DNA of 6,968 bases from Draconibacterium orientale (GCA_022736595.1 DZDC01000116.1:1-6968), one strand, 5' to 3'; numbered from the stretch's first letter, positions 1 through 6,961 are shown. The notes: a model not told the origin generated them from the letters alone. Numbers and translations are program-made.

Positions 1-14
1 GAATCCTTAAAAAC

Positions 15-48
15 AAAAAGCCATTTCGATGCATCGAAATGGCTTTTT
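15..48. terminator. Bidirectional intrinsic terminator downstream of sdhB
   Basis: A perfect 34-bp inverted repeat is centred between 31 and 32. Its core arm is AGCCATTTCGATG, and it is flanked by A-runs on the left and T-runs on the right. Read on the minus strand, the hairpin is followed by TTTTTGTTTTT, which suits termination of the sdhCAB transcript about 45 nt after the sdhB stop. Read on the plus strand it is followed by six T residues, so it could also end a convergent gene lying left of the window. The form is that of a rho-independent terminator; the bidirectional role is inferred from symmetry. Confidence 0.9.
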
Positions 49-92
49 TATGGTTATTCCTTTAAAAAGAGTAAAGGGGGTTCTAACTCCCA

Positions 93-851
93 TTATATAT
101 TTTTAGGGTCAGCACACAACTTAGCACTCAAAAACTCGCGATTCATAAAGGCAATGTTGGAAACCGAAATTTCCTTGGGGCATTCTTGCTCACAAGCGTA
201 GGTGTTGGAACAGTTTCCAAATCCCAGGGCATCCATGGTGGCCACCATGTTTTGTACACGGCGGGCAGCTTCCACTTTTCCTTGGGGTAAATGTCCAAAC
301 TGCGATACTTTGGCTGCCACAAAGAGCATGGCCGAAGCATTTTTGCAAGTGGCCACACAAGCTCCACATCCAATACAAGATGCAGCATCCATGGACAAAT
401 CAGAATCCACCTTGGCAATGGGAATGGCATTGGCATCGGGAATGCCTCCGGTATTCACCGATACGTATCCTCCAGCTTGAATGATTTCGTCAAAAGCACC
501 ACGGTTTACAATCAAATCCTTGATTATTGGAAAGGCTTTGGCTCTAAAAGGTTCCACATAAATGGTGTCGCCATCGCTAAATTTACGCATGTGCAATTGG
601 CAAGTGGTGATGCCGCTATCGGGTCCATGAGGGCGACCATTGATGTATAAACTGCATGTTCCACATATTCCTTCGCGACAATCGTGGTCGAAAGCCACAG
701 GGTCTTCTCCCTTTTCTATAATCGATTGATTGAGTACGTCAAGCATTTCGAAGAACGAACTGTCAGGAGAAACGCCTTTGACTTTATATTCAACCATTTT
801 TCCTTTGGCGCGTTGGTTGGCTTGGCGCCATATTTTTAATGTTAAATCCAT
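93..851 (-). CDS. sdhB: Succinate dehydrogenase/fumarate reductase iron-sulfur subunit
   Basis: This 252-aa electron-transfer subunit of complex II carries electrons from the SdhA flavin to the membrane quinone site, on the cytoplasmic face of the inner membrane. The N-terminal plant-type ferredoxin domain (about 1-115) has the [2Fe-2S] cysteines C58, C63, C66 and C84, in the motif CREGICGTC plus a later TTCQL. The C-terminal helical ferredoxin domain has CIGCGACVATC: C159, C162 and C165, with C224 in ECPKE, should bind [4Fe-4S]. C169, C214 and C220 should bind [3Fe-4S]. The spacing matches the family, so all three clusters look intact. Length is normal. It is the last gene of sdhCAB, 9 nt after the sdhA stop. 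The start is supported by an AGGAG motif six bases upstream. Operation as a fumarate reductase cannot be excluded from sequence. Confidence 0.97.
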   Translation of the reverse strand: MDLTLKIWRQANQRAKGKMVEYKVKGVSPDSSFFEMLDVLNQSIIEKGEDPVAFDHDCREGICGTCSLYINGRPHGPDSGITTCQLHMRKFSDGDTIYVEPFRAKAFPIIKDLIVNRGAFDEIIQAGGYVSVNTGGIPDANAIPIAKVDSDLSMDAASCIGCGACVATCKNASAMLFVAAKVSQFGHLPQGKVEAARRVQNMVATMDALGFGNCSNTYACEQECPKEISVSNIAFMNREFLSAKLCADPKNI

Positions 852-857
852 GATATT

Positions 858-862
858 CTCCT
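858..862 (-). promoter_or_regulatory. Shine-Dalgarno site of sdhB overlapping the sdhA stop codon
   Basis: The minus strand reads TAGGAGAATATCATG across the junction. The AGGAG motif begins inside the TAG stop of sdhA and sits six bases before the sdhB ATG. The other genes in the window have AT-rich upstream regions without a convincing motif, so this site stands out. It fixes the sdhB start. By inference, ribosomes terminating on sdhA could reinitiate on sdhB, coupling the two subunits. Confidence 0.6.
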
Positions 863-2801
863 ATTTATAGTTACGTTGTACAAGTTTAATAGCTTCAAAA
901 ACGAGCTCTTCTTGGTGTCGTTCGGGTTTTTGACTTTCGCCTTTATATTCCCAAACGGCCACATGAGCAAAGTTGACATCATCGCGTTTTGCTTCGCCTT
1001 CTTCGGTTTGGCTTTCTTCTCTGAAGTGTCCTCCGCAGCTCTCATTTCTGGCAAGAGCATCCATGGCCATCAATTCACCCAATTCGAGGAAATCGGCCAC
1101 ACGTCCTGCTTTTTCCAATTCTGGATTGTATTCGCCAATATTGCCTGGAATGCGTACATCTTTCCAAAATTCTTCACGAAGTTTGGGAATTTCTGCAAGG
1201 GCTTTTTTCAGTCCTTCTTCGTTACGTGCCATACCTACATTATCCCACATAATCAGTCCCAAACGCTTATGGAAACTATCCACAGATTGCGTTCCTTTGA
1301 TGTTCATGAGTTTGTTGATACGATCGGTAACTTCTTGATGCACTTGGTCAAACTCTGGCTCTTTTCCTGTAAAACGTTTAACGTGTATTTGATCAGCAAG
1401 ATAGTCGGCTATGGTGTAAGGCAATACAAAATATCCATCGGCCAATCCTTGCATCAAAGCCGAAGCACCTAAACGGTTGGCTCCATGATCGCTAAAGTTA
1501 GCCTCTCCAATGGCATACAAGCCAGGGATGGTGGTCATCAGGTTGTAATCGACCCACAGACCGCCCATGCTGTAATGGATGGCAGGATAGATCATCATGG
1601 GAGTTTCGTAAGGGTTATCGTCCACAATCTTCTCATACATTTGGAAGAGGTTACCATAACGGGCTTCCACAACCTTTTGTCCTAAACGACCAATGGCTTC
1701 TTTGAAATCCAAATAAACAGCCAATCCTGTTTCTCCTACGCCAAAACCTGCATCGCAACGTTCTTTGGCTGCTCTTGAGGCTACGTCACGAGGTACTAAA
1801 TTTCCAAAAGCGGGGTAACGACGCTCCAAATAATAATCGCGATCTTCTTCGGCGATGTCTTTGGCTTTCATTTGCTTTTTCCTGATTTTTTCGGCATCCT
1901 CTTTCTTTTTAGGAACCCAAATTCTTCCATCATTACGCAAACTTTCACTCATCAAGGTCAGTTTACTTTGGAAGTCGCCGTGAACGGGTATGCAGGTGGG
2001 ATGAATTTGCACAAAGCAAGGATTACCAAAAGCGGCACCTCTCTTATAAGCTTGCCAAACGGGGCTGCCGTTGCTTCCCATGGCGTTGGTGCTGAGGAAG
2101 AATACATTGCCATAACCACCGGTGGCCAATACCACTGCATGGGCAGCGTGGCGCTCAATTTCGCCGGTAACCAAGTTGCGGGTGATGATACCTCGAGCTT
2201 TTCCTTCGATGGTCACCACATCCAACATATCTTGACGGTTATATAGTTTTACTTTGCCGGTTTTTATTTGTCGGCTTAAAGCACTGTAGGCTCCAAGTAG
2301 CAATTGTTGTCCGGTTTGACCACGGGCATAAAAGGTTCTTGAAACTTGAGCTCCACCGAAACTACGGTTATCGAGCAATCCGCCATATTCGCGGGCAAAA
2401 GGAACTCCTTGTGCCACACATTGGTCAATAATGGCGTTGCTCACTTCGGCCAAACGATACACATTGGCTTCTCGAGCACGATAATCGCCTCCTTTTACGG
2501 TATCGTAAAACAGACGAAAAATGCTATCGCCATCGTTGGGATAGTTTTTAGCCGCATTTATACCTCCTTGAGCTGCAATGCTGTGAGCGCGTCGAGGGCT
2601 GTCTTGGTAACAAAATACTTTTACTTCATAACCCATTTCGCCTAAGGATGCAGCAGCACTGGCTCCAGCCAGACCTGTTCCTACTACGATAATGTCAAGT
2701 TTGCGTTTGTTGGCAGGATTTACCAGTTTTCCGTGGTTTTTAAAATAATTCCACTTCTCTGCTACCGATCCTGCGGGTATTTTTGAATCTAGCTTTATCA
2801 T
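861..2801 (-). CDS. sdhA: Succinate dehydrogenase/fumarate reductase flavoprotein subunit
   Basis: This 646-aa catalytic subunit oxidises succinate to fumarate using covalent FAD. The Rossmann motif GTGLAG is at 41-46. H73 in RRAHSIAAQGG is the expected covalent FAD attachment residue. Substrate-site residues can be placed by family alignment from memory: H267 in QIHPT, S285/E286 in LMSESLRNDG, the proton-shuttle arginine R338 in PRDVASRA, H409 in HYSMGG, and R443 in HGANRLG. A helical and capping C-terminus includes NESCGGHFREE near 600. The LMSESLRNDGRIWVPK block differs from the TEG.RGEGG form of enterobacterial enzymes and is, as far as I recall, normal for Bacteroidota. It follows sdhC by 45 nt and precedes sdhB by 9 nt. 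The chosen ATG gives the usual family N-terminus (MIKLDSKIP). An out-of-frame ATG lies 5 bases upstream. No damage to the frame is seen. Confidence 0.97.
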   Translation of the reverse strand: MIKLDSKIPAGSVAEKWNYFKNHGKLVNPANKRKLDIIVVGTGLAGASAAASLGEMGYEVKVFCYQDSPRRAHSIAAQGGINAAKNYPNDGDSIFRLFYDTVKGGDYRAREANVYRLAEVSNAIIDQCVAQGVPFAREYGGLLDNRSFGGAQVSRTFYARGQTGQQLLLGAYSALSRQIKTGKVKLYNRQDMLDVVTIEGKARGIITRNLVTGEIERHAAHAVVLATGGYGNVFFLSTNAMGSNGSPVWQAYKRGAAFGNPCFVQIHPTCIPVHGDFQSKLTLMSESLRNDGRIWVPKKKEDAEKIRKKQMKAKDIAEEDRDYYLERRYPAFGNLVPRDVASRAAKERCDAGFGVGETGLAVYLDFKEAIGRLGQKVVEARYGNLFQMYEKIVDDNPYETPMMIYPAIHYSMGGLWVDYNLMTTIPGLYAIGEANFSDHGANRLGASALMQGLADGYFVLPYTIADYLADQIHVKRFTGKEPEFDQVHQEVTDRINKLMNIKGTQSVDSFHKRLGLIMWDNVGMARNEEGLKKALAEIPKLREEFWKDVRIPGNIGEYNPELEKAGRVADFLELGELMAMDALARNESCGGHFREESQTEEGEAKRDDVNFAHVAVWEYKGESQKPERHQEELVFEAIKLVQRNYK

Positions 2802-2846
2802 ATCATTGTTTTTTTATGATCTCTGTTATTGTGTTTTGTTTTGCGA

Positions 2847-3512
2847 TTATGCCAATAAAAAGTAAATAGGAATAATGCTGAATCCTAAGGTAATAATCAA
2901 GGCATAGAGCGTGCTAAAGAGCTTTACAAAGCCTGTATATTTGGCATGCTCAAGACCTAAGGATTGAAAACCAGATTGAATGGCATGGTTGAGGTGAAAA
3001 CCTAATGCTAAAAAAGCAATGAGGTAAATAATACTGTACAAGGGTTGTTTGAAGAGCGCAATGCTACTGTTGTAGAAATCAGGATGACCGTGTGCATCCA
3101 TTAAGCCACTTATCAATCCCACTTTAACAAAATAGAAATGAATAAAATGCAGAATAAGAAAAATGAATACGATAATACCAGTGTGAATCATGTACTTACT
3201 CATAAAAGCAGACTCAGATACATTGGCTTTTTGATAGGCCACCGGACGCGCTGCTTTGTTTTGAAAGTACAAAATAATCCCCAATGCAATGTGCACAATG
3301 AAGGCCGCAAAGAGTACTACCTCAAAAATTTTAATGATTGGATTGGTGCCCATAAATTCGGCAGCAGCCCTAAAGGATTCACCTCCATCGTTTAACAATA
3401 GCATCAGATTGATGACAAGGTGAACCGCCAAAAAACTCACCAAAAAGAGACCGAGAATGCTCATGCTAATCTTCTTGGTAATGGATGCATAGTTGAGAAA
3501 AGAATTACTCAT
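2847..3512 (-). CDS. sdhC: Succinate dehydrogenase cytochrome b subunit, single diheme anchor (b558 family)
   Basis: This 221-aa integral membrane protein anchors SdhAB and holds the quinone site. Five hydrophobic helices are visible at about 15-40, 59-83, 105-130, 156-178 and 197-220. Histidines inside the first four are candidates for axial ligands of two b hemes: H31, H74, H122 or H125, and H173 or H176. That pattern fits the type-B anchor of Bacillus SdhC and Wolinella FrdC, in which one polypeptide replaces the SdhC/SdhD pair, and no sdhD is present here. The segment LHFIHFYFVK in helix three resembles other Bacteroidota anchors as I recall them. It is the first gene of the operon, with a leader of roughly 148 nt if the proposed promoter is right. 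The start has AT-rich upstream sequence without a Shine-Dalgarno motif. Heme ligand assignment is inferred from spacing. Confidence 0.94.
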   Translation of the reverse strand: MSNSFLNYASITKKISMSILGLFLVSFLAVHLVINLMLLLNDGGESFRAAAEFMGTNPIIKIFEVVLFAAFIVHIALGIILYFQNKAARPVAYQKANVSESAFMSKYMIHTGIIVFIFLILHFIHFYFVKVGLISGLMDAHGHPDFYNSSIALFKQPLYSIIYLIAFLALGFHLNHAIQSGFQSLGLEHAKYTGFVKLFSTLYALIITLGFSIIPIYFLLA

Positions 3513-3632
3513 AATGTTTTTAAATTAATAAATAATAGAACTATTGGGTATGAAGTCGTTCGGAAACCTCATATATTGAATGCAAATGAAAAAAATAAAA
3601 TTTTACAACTTCCTGTAATTTAATGCAATAAG

Positions 3633-3657
3633 AATTGAGATGATTTTTTTCTCAATT
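3633..3657 (-). promoter_or_regulatory. Stem-loop near the 5' end of the predicted sdhC leader
   Basis: The arms AATTGAGA and TCTCAATT pair perfectly over 8 bp around a 9-nt loop. On the minus strand this hairpin would begin only a few bases after the predicted transcription start (about 3660-3663) and about 120 nt before the sdhC ATG. No T-run follows it in the minus direction, so it is not an attenuator of the usual kind. A 5'-end stabilising hairpin or a protein-binding site is possible. The structure is visible in the sequence; the role is inference. Confidence 0.4.
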
Positions 3658-3666
3658 TTTGCGCTA

Positions 3667-3674
3667 CAAAGTTA
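3667..3674 (-). promoter_or_regulatory. Candidate Bacteroidota -7 promoter element for sdhCAB
   Basis: The minus strand reads TAACTTTG, an exact match to the Bacteroidota sigma-ABfr -7 consensus TAnnTTTG. It lies 154 bases upstream of the sdhC start in the divergent region. No TTTG is found at the expected -33 distance, so the upstream half is weak. That could mean activator dependence, or that the match is chance. The predicted start of transcription is about 3660-3663. Confidence 0.45.
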
Positions 3675-3701
3675 GAGGTTTATGTGCATATTTGTAACCT
3701 C
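3675..3701. repeat. Inverted repeat between the divergent sdhC and pepP genes, possible operator
   Basis: GAGGTT at 3675-3680 and AACCTC at 3696-3701 form 6-bp inverted arms separated by 15 bp. The spacer contains a second small dyad, TATG-TG-CATA (3681-3690). The element directly abuts the candidate -7 box of sdhC on its upstream side and lies 37-63 bases before the aminopeptidase start. This is the usual position for a regulator bound between divergent genes. Arms this short may arise by chance, so confidence is low. Confidence 0.3.
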
Positions 3702-3737
3702 AGATGATTATTTAAACCTTTTCTAAATTAGCTTATC

Positions 3738-5015
3738 ATGCGTGCTCCAAATCCTCCATCTCAACTCTTTGTTGAGAAGCGTAAACAACTAATAACAAGC
3801 TTGCAAACCGATAGTTTGGTGGTGCTTTTTAGCCCTGACGAGTTTCTTCGCAATGGAGACCAATACTTTAAATTTCGGCAGAATTCTGACTTATATCAAC
3901 TTTGTGGGTTAAATCAGGAAGAAACGATACTGATGTTATTCATACCTGAGAAAGGTGAAGTAGAAGAATGGATTTTTGTGAAACAAATTTCGGAGAAACA
4001 AAGAATTTGGAATGGCGAAAAATTTACGATGCAACAAGCCTCTCAAATCTCAGGAATTAGCAATGTGCTTTGGGTTAGCGAATTTGAGAAACTCTTTTAC
4101 GAAAAAATAGCCCAAGTGAGCACGGTTTATACTCTTCACGACTTAGGCACCAAATCCATCGATCCCATTAAAGGAATTAACCTTCGCAAGCGTGAACAGT
4201 TTCAGCACATGTTTTCTGAAAAAACCTTCCACGACCTCAATCCCATGATGGAAAAAATTCGCCTAATCAAAAATACCATCGAGTTGGATTATCTTCGAAC
4301 AGCGGTGGATATTACTGGAGTTGCATTTAATCGATTGCTGAAAAAAGTAAAATCGTTCCAATACGAACACCAAATAGAAGCCTACCTTACGTATCAATTT
4401 TTAATGGAAGGTGCCGATGGACATGCCTACGAACCCATTGTGGCTTCGGGGAAAAACGCCTGCATTTTGCACTATGTGAACAACAATCAAATCTTAAATG
4501 ACGGGGAGCTGGTTTTGCTCGATTTTGGCGCCGAATATGGATTATATGCAGCAGATTGCAGCCGCACCATTCCCATTTCGGGCCAATTTAGCCCACGGCA
4601 AGCTCAGGTGTATGACGCCGTTTTGAATGTTTTCAATAAGGCTAAAACGCTTTACATTCCTGGAAATACCATTGATTTAATCAACACTAAAGTAGGTGAA
4701 TGGATGGAGGAAGAAATGATCAATCTTCAACTTTTCACTCCCGAACAAGCCCAAAACCACAGTGGCGAGGAGCCGCTCTACAAAAAATATTTCATGCACG
4801 GAACCGCCCATTTCATTGGTCTGGATGTTCATGATTCGGGATCCAAATCCACTCCTTTTGAAGAAGGAATGGTGTTAAGCTGCGAACCTGCACTCTACAT
4901 CGAAGCCGAAAATCTTGGAATCCGTATCGAAACCGATATGCTGGTGGCCAATCCGCCCATCGATTTGATGCAGCATTTTCCACTCACCATAGAGCAAATT
5001 GAAGCTGGGTTTTAA
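3738..5015 (+). CDS. pepP: Xaa-Pro aminopeptidase, peptidase family M24B
   Basis: This 425-aa cytoplasmic metallopeptidase removes the N-terminal residue from peptides with proline in second position. An N-terminal aminopeptidase P domain (about 4-140) is followed by the pita-bread catalytic domain (about 170-425). All five metal ligands are present: D262 (LLDFGAE), D273 (AADCSRT), H358 (HGTAHFIGLDVHD), E383 (SCEPALY) and E398 (IRIETD). The catalytic histidines H245 (CILHYVNN) and H365 are also there, so it should be an active dinuclear (Mn-type) enzyme. No signal peptide is seen. Length is typical of PepP. It stands alone, divergent from sdhC and convergent with the next gene. The ATG has no Shine-Dalgarno motif, but the N-terminus (SQLFVEKRKQL) fits family members. 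A prolidase is less likely given the N-terminal domain and length, but specificity is not proven. Confidence 0.92.
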   Translation: MRAPNPPSQLFVEKRKQLITSLQTDSLVVLFSPDEFLRNGDQYFKFRQNSDLYQLCGLNQEETILMLFIPEKGEVEEWIFVKQISEKQRIWNGEKFTMQQASQISGISNVLWVSEFEKLFYEKIAQVSTVYTLHDLGTKSIDPIKGINLRKREQFQHMFSEKTFHDLNPMMEKIRLIKNTIELDYLRTAVDITGVAFNRLLKKVKSFQYEHQIEAYLTYQFLMEGADGHAYEPIVASGKNACILHYVNNNQILNDGELVLLDFGAEYGLYAADCSRTIPISGQFSPRQAQVYDAVLNVFNKAKTLYIPGNTIDLINTKVGEWMEEEMINLQLFTPEQAQNHSGEEPLYKKYFMHGTAHFIGLDVHDSGSKSTPFEEGMVLSCEPALYIEAENLGIRIETDMLVANPPIDLMQHFPLTIEQIEAGF

Positions 5016-5079
5016 AGACATGGTCACATAAAAAACGCTTTTCGTATCCCTTCAATTTTGAAGTTATGACAAATGGGTT

Positions 5080-5553
5080 TTATAAACTCCCGACTTGAAT
5101 CACTTTAGGTGTTTTTATAAAAGGATGTCCTATTGGGTCAACTATATGGATGGGTGCTGGTTGAGAACCATCTTTTTTTGCAATATAAATTTTATACCAA
5201 TCTCCCGCGAGTGCTGATTTCCCATAACCAGCTTGCTTGGTTTGAATTTTTACTACCCTCACTATCTTAACAGGAGACATGTAGAAATGGATGTTCTCAA
5301 AATCTTTTTTCAAAGAATAGGGTTTTACACTGTTTCTAAGCATTGTGCCTTCTGGATTTACAAGTGTACCTCCAGCAATAGTTAAAAATTTTATGGCACA
5401 CTCGTCCAAATCCTTTGATGTTCTCAAAATATTTATGTATTCCTCCAACACAATATTTACTCCCACAGGTAGCTGGTTTACAGCCTTATCACTTTGGTGA
5501 CCGCATAGCAACATTAGCAATGGCAGTAGGGTAGAACTAATAATCCATTTCAT
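5080..5553 (-). CDS. Uncharacterised exported or lipid-anchored 157-aa protein
   Basis: I do not recognise the family. The N-terminus is a classic export signal: MKW, a hydrophobic stretch to residue 16, then C17-GHQSD. A cysteine right after the hydrophobic core suggests a lipoprotein, but the preceding LML-L is a poor lipobox because -1 is Leu rather than Gly, Ala or Ser. Signal peptidase I processing or an uncleaved anchor is therefore possible. The mature part has an acidic helical start (about 30-58), then a conserved-looking stretch with AGGTLVNPEG (60-69), SLKKDFENIHFY and several beta-like strands ending in GYGKSALAGDWYKIYIAKKDG and PAPIHIVDP. It follows the 456-aa secreted protein by 37 nt on the same strand, so the two are probably co-transcribed and act in the same compartment. 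It converges on pepP with a 64-bp gap. Confidence 0.75.
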   Translation of the reverse strand: MKWIISSTLLPLLMLLCGHQSDKAVNQLPVGVNIVLEEYINILRTSKDLDECAIKFLTIAGGTLVNPEGTMLRNSVKPYSLKKDFENIHFYMSPVKIVRVVKIQTKQAGYGKSALAGDWYKIYIAKKDGSQPAPIHIVDPIGHPFIKTPKVIQVGSL

Positions 5554-5590
5554 AACTTCACAATAAACATCCTTAATTTAGAGGATTAAA

Positions 5591-6961
5591 TTACCTTTTA
5601 GTTATAAAAGTATCCTCTATCCAATAGCCTTTGCCGCTGGTATCGCCTTCAATTTTAACGAAATATCTATTATCCATATTGGGGTCGATTTTATCAATTA
5701 TGCATTGGCGATTACCATTTGAAAACTTCACCGTAACTTTATCGCCGATCTGATAACGGACTTTTTCCTTAACCGTTAAATCAGGTTTGCTTTGGCATTT
5801 AGAATCATCATTTTTCATTTGATCAATTACGTTTTGAGCTTGAGCTGTGTATCTAAAATCGGTAATTTTCCATGTGTTTCCATTGGGTTTTGCTGTCATC
5901 GAAATATAAGAAGTAAAATTACGGTTTAAGAATTCAATATATCCATATTGTTGATGTTTGACGCCGGGATAGGTGCAATGCGATGATTTATAAGCTTCTA
6001 AATTGGCAACAACATAATTTATCCAATCGGCATGATAAGGTTTGAAAAAAACTGAACTTCCATTTTCATAACAAGATTCGTCAACAACCGTCATCAAATA
6101 AGCTTCAGCTGTTGGGCCGTTGGGAGCGGTGAGCAGCTTTTCGTGAATATAGTAAAACAGTTGTTGTTCTGATTGAAATACAGGAGCGTTTGGAACTTTA
6201 GGTAGGCCGTTCATGGCAGCGGCTGCCGATTGCTCTTCGGCTAATTTGCTTAAAGACTTCATCGCTTTAATTTCAGACTCGGTAAATTTTGTTTTAGTAA
6301 TCAATTTTCTTACGTCCGATTTTTCGCTGCCGCTTCTAATAGTCCAAGGCGATTTCAAATCGGTGCGTATAGCTGTTATACGATACATGTGTTCAGACTT
6401 ACTTACTTCGGTATAGGAGCTTACTTCGGAATAGGTGGCATGGATATAGAAAGCCACTTCGGTGGGTTTTTTGAAATACCAATCGGGATCGGCTGCAAAT
6501 TTAATATTCTCGATTTCCCCAACTGCACGATCGTAATCGCTTCCCATCCACACCGAAAGGGTTTCTTTAAGTTTTTTAATCATTTCATTTGCGTCGGGGT
6601 GTGGCACATTAAGATAGCTTGATGACCCTACGGTAAACTGTTCGAAGATCCATTCACTGCCACTTTTTAAATATCTTAGGCTTGCCTTGTATCGGGTGGG
6701 ATATTCTGGATAATCGGATTTTTGAACAACTTCGAATGGTTGTGTAAAAACATCTACATAAAAACCATCACGGTATTCGCGGTCAATGCCTCCTGGCCCA
6801 ATTAATTTGTGCGAAAGCAAATCTATGTCGAATTCGCTTTTAACTTTGGCCAGCATGGTGCTTTGAGAGGGTTGTGCAAATGACTGCAACATAATTAATG
6901 TGCTAAATACAATTGATAGGATGGCTTTAGGTACGCTAAGTTTAAAATAAAGCATTTTCAT
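5591..6961 (-). CDS. Secreted multidomain protein with C-terminal Tudor/SH3-like barrel, function unknown
   Basis: This 456-aa protein is unfamiliar as a whole. A clear Sec signal peptide spans 1-29, with likely cleavage at SFA/QPS. The mature protein reads as three mixed alpha/beta segments (about 36-115, 116-215 and 263-380), each closing with a strand containing a W-x-I/F-type motif: EWIFEQF, PWTIRS and TWKITDFRY. An Ala-rich linker (about 241-260) separates the second and third. The last 56 residues (401-456) contain YQIGDKVTVKF, then RQCIIDKI, NRYFVKIEGD and YWIEDTFI. This is the strand pattern of a small Tudor/agenet or SH3-like barrel. Four cysteines (C297, C329, C389, C420) lie only in the C-terminal half and could form disulfides. 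The start could also be M3. Only 7 bases lie upstream, so the promoter is outside the window. The 157-aa exported gene follows 37 nt downstream. Confidence 0.85.
   Translation of the reverse strand: MKMLYFKLSVPKAILSIVFSTLIMLQSFAQPSQSTMLAKVKSEFDIDLLSHKLIGPGGIDREYRDGFYVDVFTQPFEVVQKSDYPEYPTRYKASLRYLKSGSEWIFEQFTVGSSSYLNVPHPDANEMIKKLKETLSVWMGSDYDRAVGEIENIKFAADPDWYFKKPTEVAFYIHATYSEVSSYTEVSKSEHMYRITAIRTDLKSPWTIRSGSEKSDVRKLITKTKFTESEIKAMKSLSKLAEEQSAAAAMNGLPKVPNAPVFQSEQQLFYYIHEKLLTAPNGPTAEAYLMTVVDESCYENGSSVFFKPYHADWINYVVANLEAYKSSHCTYPGVKHQQYGYIEFLNRNFTSYISMTAKPNGNTWKITDFRYTAQAQNVIDQMKNDDSKCQSKPDLTVKEKVRYQIGDKVTVKFSNGNRQCIIDKIDPNMDNRYFVKIEGDTSGKGYWIEDTFITKR
6402..6437 (-). repeat. 18-bp imperfect tandem duplication inside the secreted-protein gene
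   Basis: Two adjacent 18-bp units (6402-6419 and 6420-6437) share CTTACTTCGG.ATAGG.G and differ at two positions. In the protein they give neighbouring hexapeptides, YSEVSS and YTEVSK, at about residues 177-188. The unit length is a multiple of three, so the reading frame is kept. This looks like a recent slippage duplication in a surface-exposed loop or strand. Confidence 0.7.

Noticed and set aside
76..91. Near-palindrome GGGGGTTCTAACTCCC just after the sdhB stop as a terminator
   Set aside because: The loop would be too tight, one pair is mismatched on the minus strand, and there is no adjacent T-run. The palindrome at 15-48 is a far better terminator.
876..1472. A 198-codon open frame on the plus strand inside sdhA, and similar shorter frames elsewhere within sdhA and sdhB
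   Set aside because: They run antisense to strongly conserved catalytic genes, show no domain features and have no plausible start context. They are shadow frames of the real coding sequence.
3687..3694. CATATTTG as a -7 promoter element for pepP
   Set aside because: It misses the first base of TAnnTTTG and has no TTTG at the right -33 distance. The pepP promoter is therefore left unassigned.
5050..5063. CTTCAATTTTGAAG in the pepP/157-aa convergent gap as a bidirectional terminator
   Set aside because: Only a 5-bp AT-rich stem is possible and no T-run follows on either strand. The 64-bp gap holds no convincing terminator.
5569..5586. ATCCT/AGGAT inverted repeat between the two secreted-protein genes
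   Set aside because: The stem is 5 bp with an 8-nt loop and no T-run, which is too weak to call a terminator or a regulatory element.
6953..6955. The second methionine (residue 3) as the start of the 456-aa protein
   Set aside because: Both starts leave an intact signal peptide. The upstream one adds a lysine to the n-region, and nothing in the sequence favours the shorter form.
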